NCBI GenBank assembly: GCA_000733355.1
Contig: JNVV01000038.1
Span: 214,291-278,290, forward strand
Direction: 5' to 3'
Origin: Falciphora oryzae
Taxonomy: Eukaryota > Ascomycota > Sordariomycetes > Magnaporthales > Magnaporthaceae
DNA length: 64,000 nucleotides
Shown: piece after piece, positions 23,536 through 33,693 of the stretch
Position numbering within the stretch: position 1 is the first letter of the stretch
Layout: each line of letters begins with the position of its first letter
The notes under the pieces: generated by a model
What the model saw: only the letters and a program-made list of their open reading frames with translations
Databases searched by the model: none
What the model was told of the DNA's origin: nothing
Program-made: the position numbers and the translations under genes

Positions 23536-26235
23536 TCAAACCATCCGCTCGACATCAGCCCGCGTTGCCGACGGCTGAGGCGGCAGCGGCGACTGTTGAC
23601 TCAGCTCGATAGGCGGCTCGGCCGACCCCTCGGCGATGCCAGGGCTGAGTGGGATGGTGGGCCGGCGCCCAAAGAACTTGCCTGCGCTGCCGCCGCCGTT
23701 GCCACCGCTTGAGCTCCTCCTTCCGGCGCCGCCGTGCTCCGAGTCCTGGCCCCTGGACCGGACGCTGTGCAGGCGGTCCGGGTGGTGCTGGGTGGCGGCG
23801 CGAACGCTCTGCAGGCGCGCCAGGTGCGCGGCCGTGTCGGGCCGCCGGCTGTCGTAGACGTCGCCGTAGGCCGGGCCCGCGTCGAGCACCGAGGTGGCGC
23901 GGCTCGCGGCGCGGCGGCGCCGGAAGGAGGGCGAGCTGGGCGTCACCATTGCCGGAGCGGGCGGGCCGCCGTTGCTGTTGTTAGTTGTGGCGTAGTGCAG
24001 GTCCGCGCCGGTAGAGCTGCCCGTAGCGGCAGCAGCAGTGGGGCTTCCGACGTCCGGGTGGTGGTTGCGGGGGCCGCGCAGGCTGTCGTCGGTCTGGATG
24101 CCGACGGCGGGAGGGCGGGAGCCGCCGGTCGGGTAGGTGGTGGCCGAGTCGTAGCTGGGCGGCTGGACGTTGGACCAGAAGAAGGGCAGGTCGCGGGTGC
24201 CGCCGGGCTGGTGCTTGCGGGGCCCCTCGATGCCGAGGTTGGCCATCTGGCGCATCAGCTCGGCGGCGAACTTGTTGTGGCGGTTGAGCCGGATCAGCTC
24301 GTTCTGGAAGCTCGACTTGTGGAAGAAGATGATGTTGAAGGTCACCGACCAGACCTCGTCGATGGTGCGGACCTCGGTGATGATCCGCGGCGCGTAGTCG
24401 CGCTTGTTCTCCATGACGAAGTCGAGCATGCGCACTTTCAGCTCCTCGATCACCTCGTTCTTGGTCCCGAACCGGACCTTGAGCTCGATCGGGTCCGCTA
24501 GCCCGTTGCTGCGGCGCTGGTTGAGGATGAAGAGGTTGTTGAGCAGCGAGTTGGGCGCCTGAACCACGTGCCCCTCCATCTTCTTGAACTCGGTGTACAG
24601 CAGCGAGATCTCCTGGACGTAGTAGTCGTCGCCCTGCATGCCCGTGCCCGTGTTGCCGTAGACGCGGACCCGGTCGCCGACGTCGAAAGGGTGCTTGACG
24701 AAGACGAAGATGATGGATTGCAGGAACTCCTGCGCCGTCGCCTGCAACATCCACGCCAGGCCCAGCACCGTGGTGCCGGCCGACCCAAGCGCTGCGGCCG
24801 CCGAGCCGGACAGGATCGAGATGAAGACGATGACAGAGACGATGAGGATGACAAAGACGAAGACGCTGTCGAGCCTCTTAATAACCGAGTCCAGATCCTT
24901 GAGCGATGCCGCGATCGCCTTCTTCTCGAGGTGGATCTCGTTGCAGGCCAGCTCGAGCTCCTCCATGGAGATATCGCCGTTGAGGTCCCTATCGAAGATG
25001 CCAAAGCAAGCCTCGGCCTCCTCCGCCTCGAAAATACGCAGGAAGTCGTGGAGCACGAGCGTGTCACGCTCGGGGGCCACCATGGCGCGGAATAGCATGC
25101 GCGCCAGCGTCTGGCTGGTCGGGGTGGTGCGGAGCAGCTCCAGCACGACCTTGCGCGGGTGGTTGTCGTTGAGGACCTTGCGGCCCGTGAAGTCGCCGGC
25201 CATGCGGTTGGCCACGGTGCCGAAGCGGCTCCACGCCTGGCGGGCGTTCTCCTGCAGCGCCTTCATGGGCGTCTTGTCGCCGCCGGAGCCGCCGGAACGC
25301 GGGTGCGTCGGGTTCCAGACGGAGTCGTCGTCTGTCTTGCTGCGCGAATACGTGTACATGCTGACGAGAAAGTTGATGTCTCGCTTGTTGGCCTCGATGC
25401 GGTACGCGTAGGTGCGCATGTGGAACGAGCTCGCGATCCACTGGATCAGGATCTTCTCGACGATGTTGAGGGCAGCCAACACAAACAGCGAGATGATGAC
25501 CTTCTGGGCGATATCGATCCACGGTATGAAGGGCGTCTTGTCCTCGGCATTTTCCGCGACGTCGCGTTTGTTGTTGACGATAGGTAGGAAGGAGCACAGC
25601 ACAGAAAGCATCCAGATAAAGAGCGAGGCGTGGAGCTCCAAGCCGCGGCCGACGTCCTTCCACTTCTTGTGGTTGCTGGACCCGACGGCCTTGGCGCAGA
25701 ACTTGAAGATGTAGGGCATGATGGCGCAGATTATGCGCGACGCCCACAGAGTGCCCCAGACAATCTCGAGCCAGATGCCGAACCAAAACAGTTCTACGCC
25801 CCCCGGCCCACCCACGGCCAGTGGGGCATGAGGGAGGGCATAGATGTCGATCATAATGGGAGCGAGCAGGATGGCGGCGACAGGAGCCCAGTAGACAAAG
25901 TAGCGGATGATGCGCGGGAACTTCTTGATCTTTTTCCAGAGCTTGTTGGCCGCGGTCGGCTTCTGCTGCTGGGTGGTCTGGGCGGGCTCGTCGGCCGGCT
26001 GGTTGAAGGCATCCTCTTCCTGGATGTCTCCCAGGCGGTGGTCTCTGGACCTCCGTGAGCCAACATCGTAATCCTGGTTGGAGACGTACCTCTCGGCGCG
26101 GAGGAGCTCTAGGCCGTCGTTCAGCCGGTCCGCTTGCTCTCTGGACTCGTCGTTTCGGAGACCCTTGGGACTCAGGGGAGTCTCGTCCTCGGGTTTCTCG
26201 TCGAATGTGTTCTGATGCCTGGTCGGAGTCGACAT
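23536..26235 (-). CDS. MscS-type mechanosensitive channel with EF-hand (fungal Msy1/Msy2-like)
   Basis: Single exon, 899 residues. The N-terminus (about 110 residues) is cytosolic and polar. Hydrophobic spans follow: IIRYFVYWAPVAAILLAPIM, FWFGIWLEIVWGTLWASRII, SLFIWMLSVLCSFLPIV and VIISLFVLAALNIVEKIL. An EF-hand (DRDLNGDISMEEL, about 415-430) precedes SVFVFVILIVSVIVFISIL and the pore-lining and beta-domain part GLAWMLQATAQEFLQSIIFV and HPFDVGDRVRVYG. This order (four spans, EF-hand, MscS core) is that of fission yeast Msy1/Msy2, endoplasmic-reticulum channels that tune calcium influx and cell volume under hypo-osmotic shock. EF-hand loop positions 1, 3, 5 and 12 are Asp, Asp, Asn and Glu, so calcium binding is plausible. 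The tail past residue 650 is disordered, rich in Ser, Gly and Arg, and probably regulatory. Confidence 0.92.
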   Translation of the reverse strand: MSTPTRHQNTFDEKPEDETPLSPKGLRNDESREQADRLNDGLELLRAERYVSNQDYDVGSRRSRDHRLGDIQEEDAFNQPADEPAQTTQQQKPTAANKLWKKIKKFPRIIRYFVYWAPVAAILLAPIMIDIYALPHAPLAVGGPGGVELFWFGIWLEIVWGTLWASRIICAIMPYIFKFCAKAVGSSNHKKWKDVGRGLELHASLFIWMLSVLCSFLPIVNNKRDVAENAEDKTPFIPWIDIAQKVIISLFVLAALNIVEKILIQWIASSFHMRTYAYRIEANKRDINFLVSMYTYSRSKTDDDSVWNPTHPRSGGSGGDKTPMKALQENARQAWSRFGTVANRMAGDFTGRKVLNDNHPRKVVLELLRTTPTSQTLARMLFRAMVAPERDTLVLHDFLRIFEAEEAEACFGIFDRDLNGDISMEELELACNEIHLEKKAIAASLKDLDSVIKRLDSVFVFVILIVSVIVFISILSGSAAAALGSAGTTVLGLAWMLQATAQEFLQSIIFVFVKHPFDVGDRVRVYGNTGTGMQGDDYYVQEISLLYTEFKKMEGHVVQAPNSLLNNLFILNQRRSNGLADPIELKVRFGTKNEVIEELKVRMLDFVMENKRDYAPRIITEVRTIDEVWSVTFNIIFFHKSSFQNELIRLNRHNKFAAELMRQMANLGIEGPRKHQPGGTRDLPFFWSNVQPPSYDSATTYPTGGSRPPAVGIQTDDSLRGPRNHHPDVGSPTAAAATGSSTGADLHYATTNNSNGGPPAPAMVTPSSPSFRRRRAASRATSVLDAGPAYGDVYDSRRPDTAAHLARLQSVRAATQHHPDRLHSVRSRGQDSEHGGAGRRSSSGGNGGGSAGKFFGRRPTIPLSPGIAEGSAEPPIELSQQSPLPPQPSATRADVERMV

Positions 26236-28275
26236 GACCGGCTATCGGGCCTGGTCCTGTTTGGGGATTTCGCCTCAAAACAGCAAAATGGAGAGCCCAT
26301 AGAAGCCCGTTGACTTCAAACTTGGGCAGAAATGTGAGGGGTGGAAGGCGAAAGAAACGGTGTTGTCAAGCTTGACAAAGCACCAAGTAGACGCAGGTCT
26401 ACAGAAAGAAGTGGTGATGGGTGCATGGACGGTAGCAACAGCGGGAGGCTGGCGTCGTCTAGAAAAGAAAAGAATGGGTTCTTGCAGCTTGCGGCCGAAG
26501 CGGCAAGCAGAAGCTCAAGATAAAGATGGAGAAATGAAAAACCCTACCGACGGGCTGCCTACCCGAGCTCTCTGGCACATTCCCACGCACCGTGTCAACA
26601 GTGTGACATCCCGGGGTGGAAATCTCTCAGGCCAAAGGCGCCGGAGCCGTGGGTGCGGCGTACCAAATCGACAGGCGGACCGATCAGGATCTTCATCTCT
26701 GCAGCTGCTCTGGACCCTTTTCCTTTTCCCCGCGGGGCTTCACCTAGCAGAGCATGCAGAGACCCACGTCAACTGCACACTGTGAATGACCCAATGCCCC
26801 AAGAACAAGTCCTCGGACAAAGGTCAAGGTGGGTTGGTGTTTTCTGTGCATTTTCCATTCGTGGTTTGGTTTCCGTCCCAAGAAAAAGTCACAAGAAAAA
26901 AGATACGAGTGCATTTCCTTGAGCGTCGTGCGCGCGGCATCCACTTGACGGTTTGCGTGCACGGCCTCGTGGCGCGCCAAGCGGGGGCATTTCGTCATTC
27001 TGTGGAACCGCTTCCCCTGAGGCTGCTTTGGTGGCTTGTCGCCGAGCCAGCACAATGCCAGGCTTTTTTTCTCTCTTCTTTTTTGCGGCGCCGGCTGGGC
27101 TTCCGTTTGGTCTTTATTCCCGCCTCCATCGGCCCGTCCGCTTTCGGTAATCCGGCCCAGGGCATGGCATCCTGTGTAATGGCGAAGCACCTTGCCCGTG
27201 GATGCCAATCTCGACGTGTTCGTTTCATCCCATTTCCTTATCCGTGGACCCCTAATGTTTTGCTCGGCTGTGTTGTTATCCCCATGGGCAGGCACAAGGG
27301 TGAACTCATGATATTTTTGGCGCTGATCGGCGTGATCTTGTTGGGATGCTCACCGTGCTGGCCATCTCGACCCCTACCGTGCCAGCTGCTTCCTCCCCCT
27401 GATCCCATCCGCGTCTTCACATGCGTCCGAGTGCGGATGGAGGGCAATTATTCGTGCGTGCTACCTCGCAGCTGTCTCCCCGAGCATCGGCGCCAGGGCT
27501 CGACATTGTTACACGCATTCCGCGTCCAGGCGCGAGCTGGTCCGATGCATTTCTCCTCCAGCAGCAGCACAGATCATTACCGACCAACAAGACGTAGCGC
27601 AGAGAGCACCGGCCCGGATGAAGTCATCGACAAGGCCTGCTTCTCTCACCGGTGACTTGCACAGTCCGTGAGGGCCGTGTAGGTTAAAACTCCAATCCTG
27701 TTATCAAAGCGGTTGCCCGGATGCGCGATGATGACAGCCGCATTTCCGTGGAGCTTAAAACGATCACCCGTCTAGGGAAACACCAAGATCCATCCGCCTC
27801 CCCGAAATATTGCAAAAGTCTGTCTCTGGAACATATCCTCCCACACTGTCAATGTGAATGCGGCACTCCGGTTTGCGAGTTCGCAAATTATTTCAACTTC
27901 CGAAATGATGTTTTCTGGAAGCACCGAGAAAATGGGAGCTCACCCAGATCGGGCGTCGATGCATGCTGGCCGGGCGGTACCTGGTTGGCAGCCAGGCGGG
28001 CTTCTCGCAACCCTCCTCGCACAGCCTTACTGCTCGTTTCTACAAGGGAGCGGAACAACAACATGGCAGCTCCCGACTGGGTAGCCTACCTAGCCTGTGA
28101 TCGCCCAGGTTGTCAGGGACAGGCGTTCCGCTAGGCTTTCCCAAACCCGCGAGTGTTCGTCGCGAAAAAGCCGCAGCACATAATAGAAAGGGTGGCCGCC
28201 ATCTCGATCTCCAAGTGCGATTGCATGTATTGGCACCCTTCCCCTAGAATCAACGCTCGCAGCGAAGTCGACATC
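26236..28275. other. Intergenic region upstream of the channel gene and the NACHT-ankyrin gene
   Basis: 2.0 kb between divergent starts. A 289-codon ATG-initiated ORF (26786-27655, plus) exists but is overlapped by a long antisense ORF, has no recognisable domain, and reads like translated promoter DNA. Nothing else supportable was seen. Confidence 0.45.
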
Positions 28276-29713
28276 ATGAATGTGAACGCGGCAGATGTAC
28301 TCGGGATCGGCAGCATTGTGCGCGAGGTGCAGAAAGGGGCTGATCGCTACCGAAGAGCTCCCGCGGAAATTGCCGCCCAAAGGCAGGAGTAAGTCGGAAG
28401 CTGCGGCTCCGCGATCGAACCGTGGTGCGTGCTGATGCAGCTTCTTCCCCCCGGCGCAGTGTCAAATTATTCGTCGAGCAACTTAGGCCGTCTACAGAGG
28501 AAAGCAGCAGCCTGCCAGCAGAACTGAAGCAGCTCGCAAAGGCGTGTCTCGAGGCCGTGAGAGAGATCGAGGAGCATCTCGATAATACCGCGTCCAAACA
28601 ATGGGGAGTTATCGGGTCCATGAGGAGCCTTGTGAGGCGGGCGCGATTTGATCCGGCTGAGCTGATAGTGTCGTGGGTCCGAGTGCATAACCGCTGCGTG
28701 CTGTGAGCCCTGCCAATACTCCCGTATCATTTATGTTGCTGACGCTAGCCCAGGTATAACTCGCGGGCAAACGAGCGCGAGAGGGAGCTGCAAGAGAACG
28801 AACGCAGATTACAAAAAGAAGAAAGACGACTCCAACAGTAGGAAAGGAATCGCAAGGACACCGCAGGGATTTGGCTGGGTCCTCATTCTGTCTCCGTTAC
28901 GGACCTCGACGGGACCTTCGAGCACATCCTCGGCTCTGCAGCCGTGGAGAATTGGAGGGGTGATAAATGTCAGGTGCTACTCCTTCACGGAAAGCAAGGT
29001 GCGGGAAAGACAACCCTCATGGCCAAGATGGCGAAACACCTCGAAGAGTACGGCCGAGACCGCGACGTTGCCGTAGTTCCGCTCTTTTTCCGAGCCGGCG
29101 AGGATCAGGGCCTGCGATCCCTAGACGACGTTCTGCGCTCCATTCTCTGGTTTTTATGTGACAGGAGCCCTTCCATCTTTACAAAGCTACGCGGCGACCT
29201 CTCGCCTCGAGAATCTCTCTCCGCGCTGACAAGGGGCCGGCTATCTGCCGCGGTCTGCTCCGCCGCCGGTTCCTTCAACAAGGTCTACCTGCTATTCGAT
29301 GGCGTAGACGAGTTTGGCACACGCCTCGGCCACGTTAGGAGCCTGCGGGCCTGGTTGCCTGAGCTGCATCAAAGGCTGCCCAACACCAACTTGCTGCTGG
29401 CTTGCCTAGATCAGCCCGAGATCATGAAGGGTCCGAGTGCATGGCCCAGCCTTGAGGTCCAAGCAAGACAAGAGGATATAGGGAAGTATACTCGAGATCG
29501 CCAGTCCGGCCTACATCCCAGCATCTTGCAAAGCGCCGCTGGCATCGCGACGGTTACTAAGTTTGTGTGGAAGGTATCGGAAGGAAAGTAAGAAGTTTGC
29601 GTACCCCAGCTACGTTTTCGTCGCTAACCAAGTACTAAACCAGCTTTCTCGTCGCAAAATTCCTTTTCGATGCACTGTCATCTATGGACTCGATGGACGA
29701 GTCTATAGATTTT

Positions 29714-29727
29714 ATAAAGGCGATCCT
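29714..29727 (+). repeat. 14-bp direct repeat, left copy (probable target-site duplication)
   Basis: The string ataaaggcgatcct occurs here and again at 29890-29903, on either side of the insertion. Joining the coding sequence across one copy restores the reading frame (…IDFIKAIL then YGAGASPSG), so it looks like a target-site duplication. Confidence 0.75.
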
Positions 29728-29889
29728 TCGCACGAAGAGGACTCGCTAGTAGCTCGACGGGGCCTTTTTACCCGGCCTTATTAAACGGTTATAACACCGG
29801 AGGCACGGTTTTTATCCCAATTTTTACCTAGATTAGCAGATACTCCCTATGGCTTATACAAGTCGAAAAGGGTAAATAAATTAATAATA
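29728..29889. mobile_element. Short retroposon-like (possibly SINE) insertion in the NACHT-ankyrin gene
   Basis: About 162 bases inserted between two copies of a 14-base direct repeat. The right end is AT-rich and finishes in an ATA/TAA simple repeat (29881-29891). There are no terminal inverted repeats and no coding capacity. A 14-base duplication plus a simple-repeat tail is what target-primed retroposition of a SINE leaves. Weak matches to tRNA-type internal promoter boxes are present: TAGCTCGACGG near 29750 (A box-like) and GGTTATAACAC near 29788 (B box-like). The box matches are poor, so the SINE reading is inference. A MITE or other small element is possible. The insertion brings an in-frame stop. 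Confidence 0.55.
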
Positions 29890-29944
29890 ATAAAGGCGAT
29901 CCTATACGGGGCCGGGGCAAGTCCATCCGGGCTCCGGGACCCAT
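29808..29944 (+). repeat. 137-bp perfect direct repeat, copy 1 (left of gap)
   Basis: Identical to 29977-30113. The copy spans the right half of the insertion plus the first bases of resumed coding sequence and ends exactly at the N gap. Two unmerged overlapping contig ends would give this pattern. Confidence 0.95.
29890..29903 (+). repeat. 14-bp direct repeat, right copy (probable target-site duplication)
   Basis: Matches 29714-29727. It marks where coding sequence resumes after the insertion (AAG GCG ATC CTA TAC, in frame with the ankyrin part). A third occurrence near 30059-30072 is inside the duplicated 137-base block. Confidence 0.75.
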
Positions 29945-29976
29945 NNNNNNNNNNNNNNNNNNNNNNNNNNNNNNNN
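29945..29976. other. Assembly gap (32 N)
   Basis: Run of N between two identical 137-base blocks. The flanks suggest the true gap is negative, that is, the contigs overlap. Confidence 0.98.
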
Positions 29977-30113
29977 GTTTTTATCCCAATTTTTACCTAG
30001 ATTAGCAGATACTCCCTATGGCTTATACAAGTCGAAAAGGGTAAATAAATTAATAATAATAAAGGCGATCCTATACGGGGCCGGGGCAAGTCCATCCGGG
30101 CTCCGGGACCCAT
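29977..30113 (+). repeat. 137-bp perfect direct repeat, copy 2 (right of gap)
   Basis: Identical to 29808-29944, starting directly after the gap. Only this copy continues into the ankyrin-encoding sequence. Confidence 0.95.
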
Positions 30114-32639
30114 ATCAGGCTCTTCAACAGGCGTTCGGCCACCTCATGGCGAAGCTCGAAAGTCATGATCCATTGGCGAAGGGACGTGCCACCAAGGCGA
30201 TACAGTGGGTTCTTCTCGCACAACGCACCTTGGATCACGACGAACTCTGCCATGCCCTGGAGCTCATGGGCGGCAAGGGGCTCAAGATACCGATCGACAA
30301 TCTGATCCAAGACACACGTGGCTTTCTAACTCTATCCGTCCAAAGCCACGCCCCGGCGAAAAAGGCGGTTCAAATTTCGCATCGGACAATTCGAACTTTT
30401 CTTAACCTGAAGTGGAAAGACAGCTTCCCAGGCGCACACGCAGACATTGTCAAGACACTCGTACTATGTCTCAGCTCGGGTCGAGAGGGAGACGGAATAT
30501 ACGAGTACGCTGCTGGGAATTGGGCCACTCACTTCTCAGCGGCAGCCGCAGACGAGAACCTGTTTAGGCATGTCATGGACTTCCTACGCCACCGTCCACA
30601 CGTCTGCAAGGCCTGGGCATACTCCAAGCTTTTGGCCTTGGTGCCGTCCCAGCGCAAGAAATACAAGCACTTATCGGGGCTGCACCTAGCCGCCTATTTC
30701 GGCCTTCGTCATCATCTCGAGGCCTTGGCAGTCGAGGAGAGCTCCAACTCTCAGGATGATGACGGCGCCATGCCGCTGCTTTGGGCAGCCTGGAACAGAC
30801 AAGAGGAAACCTTCGTGTGGCTCCTGGAATCCGGTGGGGCAAGGTCCAATTATCAGGACGCCCTCCTCAAGACTCCCCTACACTACGCCGCAGCTTTGAA
30901 GTGGAAGCGCGCGCTTAGGCTCCTTCTAGAGAAGGAGGCTCCGAAGGCTATTTTCAATTCTGACAATATGACAGCGCTTCAGTACGCTGTCTACAAGCAC
31001 GGGGAGGCTGGTATCGATCTTTTGTTGGAAGCTGGATGGAACATCGACACTCCGGTTCGACGTCAAGTGTACCTCGGCGTATGGCGGGACGGGGGAAGCG
31101 TCTGGGGGCCGATGGGCGAGCCTCATCGATCCGATAGCGCGGACAGCAGCATAGGACTTACGCCACTTCATTACGCAGCGTTTACCGGAAGAACCGAGAT
31201 GGTTGACTTCCTGTTGAAAAGGGGGGCGAGTCCGGTCGCAAGGTTTGAATGCAACGAGACAGCCCTTCACCTGGCAATCTCTCAGTCACTCACCAGACCT
31301 CGCACGGGAAAAAGAACGCGCAAAACCTACCGCGTCTACCAAGCTCGAGACTACTACAAGCGCAAGGATTATGACGTGTCTTGTGCCGAGGCGTGGAACA
31401 CTCTCGAGGGTCTCACTGTCGACATCACCGGCAGCGATGACTACATAAACGGAGTGTACGACGAGTATTGTCAACAGAACGAAGACGAGAGGTGCCGACT
31501 CGTCAGGACGCTTCTGCGCCGCCCAGAAACCGACGTCAACGCGGCTGACGTGGACGGCTGGCAGCCGCTCCACGTGCTACCGTGCACCGGGGAGCTTTCC
31601 GAAAGGCTCGCCCGCATGCTTCTCGACCACGGCGCGGATGTCTCCGGGCGAAACCACGACGGCCAGACCTCGCTGTTGATGGCTTGCTTAAGGGGCAATA
31701 TCGGGGTCGCACGCCTGCTACTGGAAAAGGGGGCGGACGTCACGGAGACGGATGCACATGGGATGAACATGCTGCACTGCGCGGCCAGGTCGCACACGGG
31801 CCTCGACGAGATTCTTGAAATTTGCGAGTCGCAAAGCCCCAGTTTGTTCCAGTCTCGAGACGAACATGGCCGCAACGTGCTGCACCATGGGCTCACCGCG
31901 TTTTCCGGAAAGCTGGATCATGAGATGTTTTCGAGAATGTGCGCTGGTGGAGCAGTAATTAACGATTTCAACGACAACGGCTTGACCCCGCTGATGCTAT
32001 ACTGCGGAGACCCTTTCCTCTGGCTGTTCGGTCGAAGACCTGGCCTGCTTCCTCGACTGTGGCGCCAATGTGTCACTCCGAGACCGCGAGAACAACCGGA
32101 CAACAGCTCATTACTACGCCGGGTCCGCAAGACCCAAGGTCGAAGGCTTGGAGCTGCTTCGAGACGCTGGGGCTCGACTCGACGTGGTGGACTCCAAAGG
32201 CGGACGGTGCTGCACTACGCCACCGACCGGGGACATTTGACGGAAGCGGTGCTGGATTTCCTCACGGGAGAGCGGTCGTTGGGGTCTGGTCGTGGATATG
32301 ATGGAGAGTTGGATTGGCCGCCAGACCGGCGGCGGCAAGGATTAGCGTGCTGTTGGGGACATGGCCGTCACAGGGTCCCGTCCAACGACGGACAATGTTC
32401 AATTTTTCAGACGACTTCAAACTATTTGGCCCGCTCGCACGACTTTCTTTGCTATCGCAGGGGCAGCCCCTTGAGGTAGGATTACGTAATAGCAAGCTGT
32501 GACGGAATCCGGAGCAGCCTTGGGGTTCCTGTCGCCTCAGACTTTCGAGCTCCTCCGCTCGTCACCTATCCACGAAGCGCCTAGGTAGAGACCAGACATC
32601 CCAGGTTAAATAGGCCAAACTCGGCTTTATCCTCCACAA

Positions 32640-33404
32640 ATGTCGCTCCCTCAACTACTGCCTGCGCGTTTTCGCCAAGCCACGCGCACCTTCTCGCAAT
32701 TGACTCATTCCGCCCGATCCAGCGCCCATAACGGAGCGGCCGCAATCCCACGCCGCCCCTCCCCCTCGTCCTCCTGCCCCAACGGCCCTCCAACAAGAAG
32801 GACATACAGCTCCCAGCCATCCAAGACCCCCAGCACCCCGCCGTCCCGCACACACCAAGTCGCCGGCGAGCCGCAACCCGCAGGCCCCTCCCCCTCCTCG
32901 CAGCGCCTCTCGCGCATCCTAGACCGCCTTCCCCGCCGCCTCCGCCCCTACGCCTCGCGCCTGCGGTCCGCGCCGCTCTCGCACGCCGCCGCCTTCCTGG
33001 TCCTGCACGAGATAACCGCCGTCGTCCCTCTGCTCAGCCTGTTCGCGCTCTTCCACTACACGGACCTGCACGTCGCACCCGTCGCCTGGGTCGCGGCGCG
33101 CTACGGCCCTTACGTCGACGAGGGGCTGGGCCGGTTCGAGCGATACTTTCGGCGCAAGGGCTGGTTCGGGCTCGCCAAGGAGGGAGACGGAGGACAGGAG
33201 GGCGGCGGCGGGGCGGAGGACAGGGTCGCGGCTATACAGGGCGCGCAGGGGCCGTACAGGGCCGTGGTCGAGGCCGCGCTCGCGTACGCCATCACCAAGG
33301 CGCTGCTGCCGCTGCGGATTGCGGCGAGCGTCTGGGCCACGCCCTGGTTTGCCGGTGTTCTCGTGCGCACAAGAGCCCTCTTGAGCGGGGGGAGGAAGTG
33401 GTAG
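32640..33404 (+). CDS. Mitochondrial inner-membrane protein, FAM210/Mrx11-like (DUF1279-type)
   Basis: Single exon, 254 residues. The N-terminus is rich in Arg, Ser and Ala with no acidic residues for about 70 positions (MSLPQLLPARFRQATRTFSQ), a mitochondrial presequence pattern. Around residue 115-145 is AAAFLVLHEITAVVPLLSLF, which resembles the membrane-embedded HELTAIVPL motif of DUF1279/FAM210 proteins. A second hydrophobic stretch (AVVEAALAYAITKALLPLRI) lies near the C-terminus. Yeast Mrx11 belongs to the mitochondrial gene-expression network; FAM210 proteins affect mitochondrial translation. The function here is inferred from that motif only. Its stop faces the ndk1 stop 289 bases away. 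Confidence 0.7.
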   Translation: MSLPQLLPARFRQATRTFSQLTHSARSSAHNGAAAIPRRPSPSSSCPNGPPTRRTYSSQPSKTPSTPPSRTHQVAGEPQPAGPSPSSQRLSRILDRLPRRLRPYASRLRSAPLSHAAAFLVLHEITAVVPLLSLFALFHYTDLHVAPVAWVAARYGPYVDEGLGRFERYFRRKGWFGLAKEGDGGQEGGGGAEDRVAAIQGAQGPYRAVVEAALAYAITKALLPLRIAASVWATPWFAGVLVRTRALLSGGRKW

Positions 33405-33693
33405 GAGACGGGGCGCCGAAGATCCAAGCCGTCGACGGGGCACCCGCATGGCCGCAAACAACTGGCAACACACTGGTCAATGTCTCCCAGCAACACCTTG
33501 CCGAGAGGGGTCGAGCTATCCTCCCCGCAGGTACGAAAAATCACGGTCAAATTGGCATTTATTTGCTTGTCTGATCCGATCGACTGATGAATCTAGTACG
33601 TGGCCAGCCTTGGCTCTTTTTGTTTGAAGATGCGCCGAAACCACACAAGTCCACTATTTTTTTTACACCCCAGCGTTCGCCTTGTCGCGAAAT

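Larger units (their letters stand above)
28276..32479 (+). pseudogene. Broken NACHT-ankyrin repeat (NLR-like/STAND) gene
   Basis: Exons can be traced: 28276-28388, 28460-28702, 28754-29587, and from 29644 on. Introns are 28389-28459 (GTAAGT...GCAG), 28703-28753 (GTGAGC...CCAG) and 29588-29643 (GTAAGA...CCAG). The parts are a helical N-terminal domain ending in a coiled coil (NERERELQENERRLQKEER), and a NACHT NTPase with Walker A GKQGAGKTT and Walker B VYLLFDGVDEF. After a winged-helix-like stretch with ISHRTIRTFL come about ten ankyrin repeats (for example TPLHYAAFTGRTEMVDFLL). The damage is: in-frame TAG at 28839-28841 where CAG is expected (a C-to-T change in a CA context); an insertion after 29727 bringing TAG at 29747; and a +1/-1 frameshift pair between about 32020 and 32200. 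Known relatives act as intracellular sensors in nonself recognition. An intact protein cannot be made from this copy as it stands. Confidence 0.82.

Noticed and set aside
26786..27655. 289-codon ATG ORF between the channel and NACHT-ankyrin genes
   Set aside because: No recognisable domain, opposite strand also open, composition like promoter DNA. Kept as a remote possibility only.
29747..29894. Possibility that the insertion in the NACHT-ankyrin gene is a spliced intron
   Set aside because: Donor GTAGCT at 29749 follows a stop codon and no acceptor near the right end keeps the frame.
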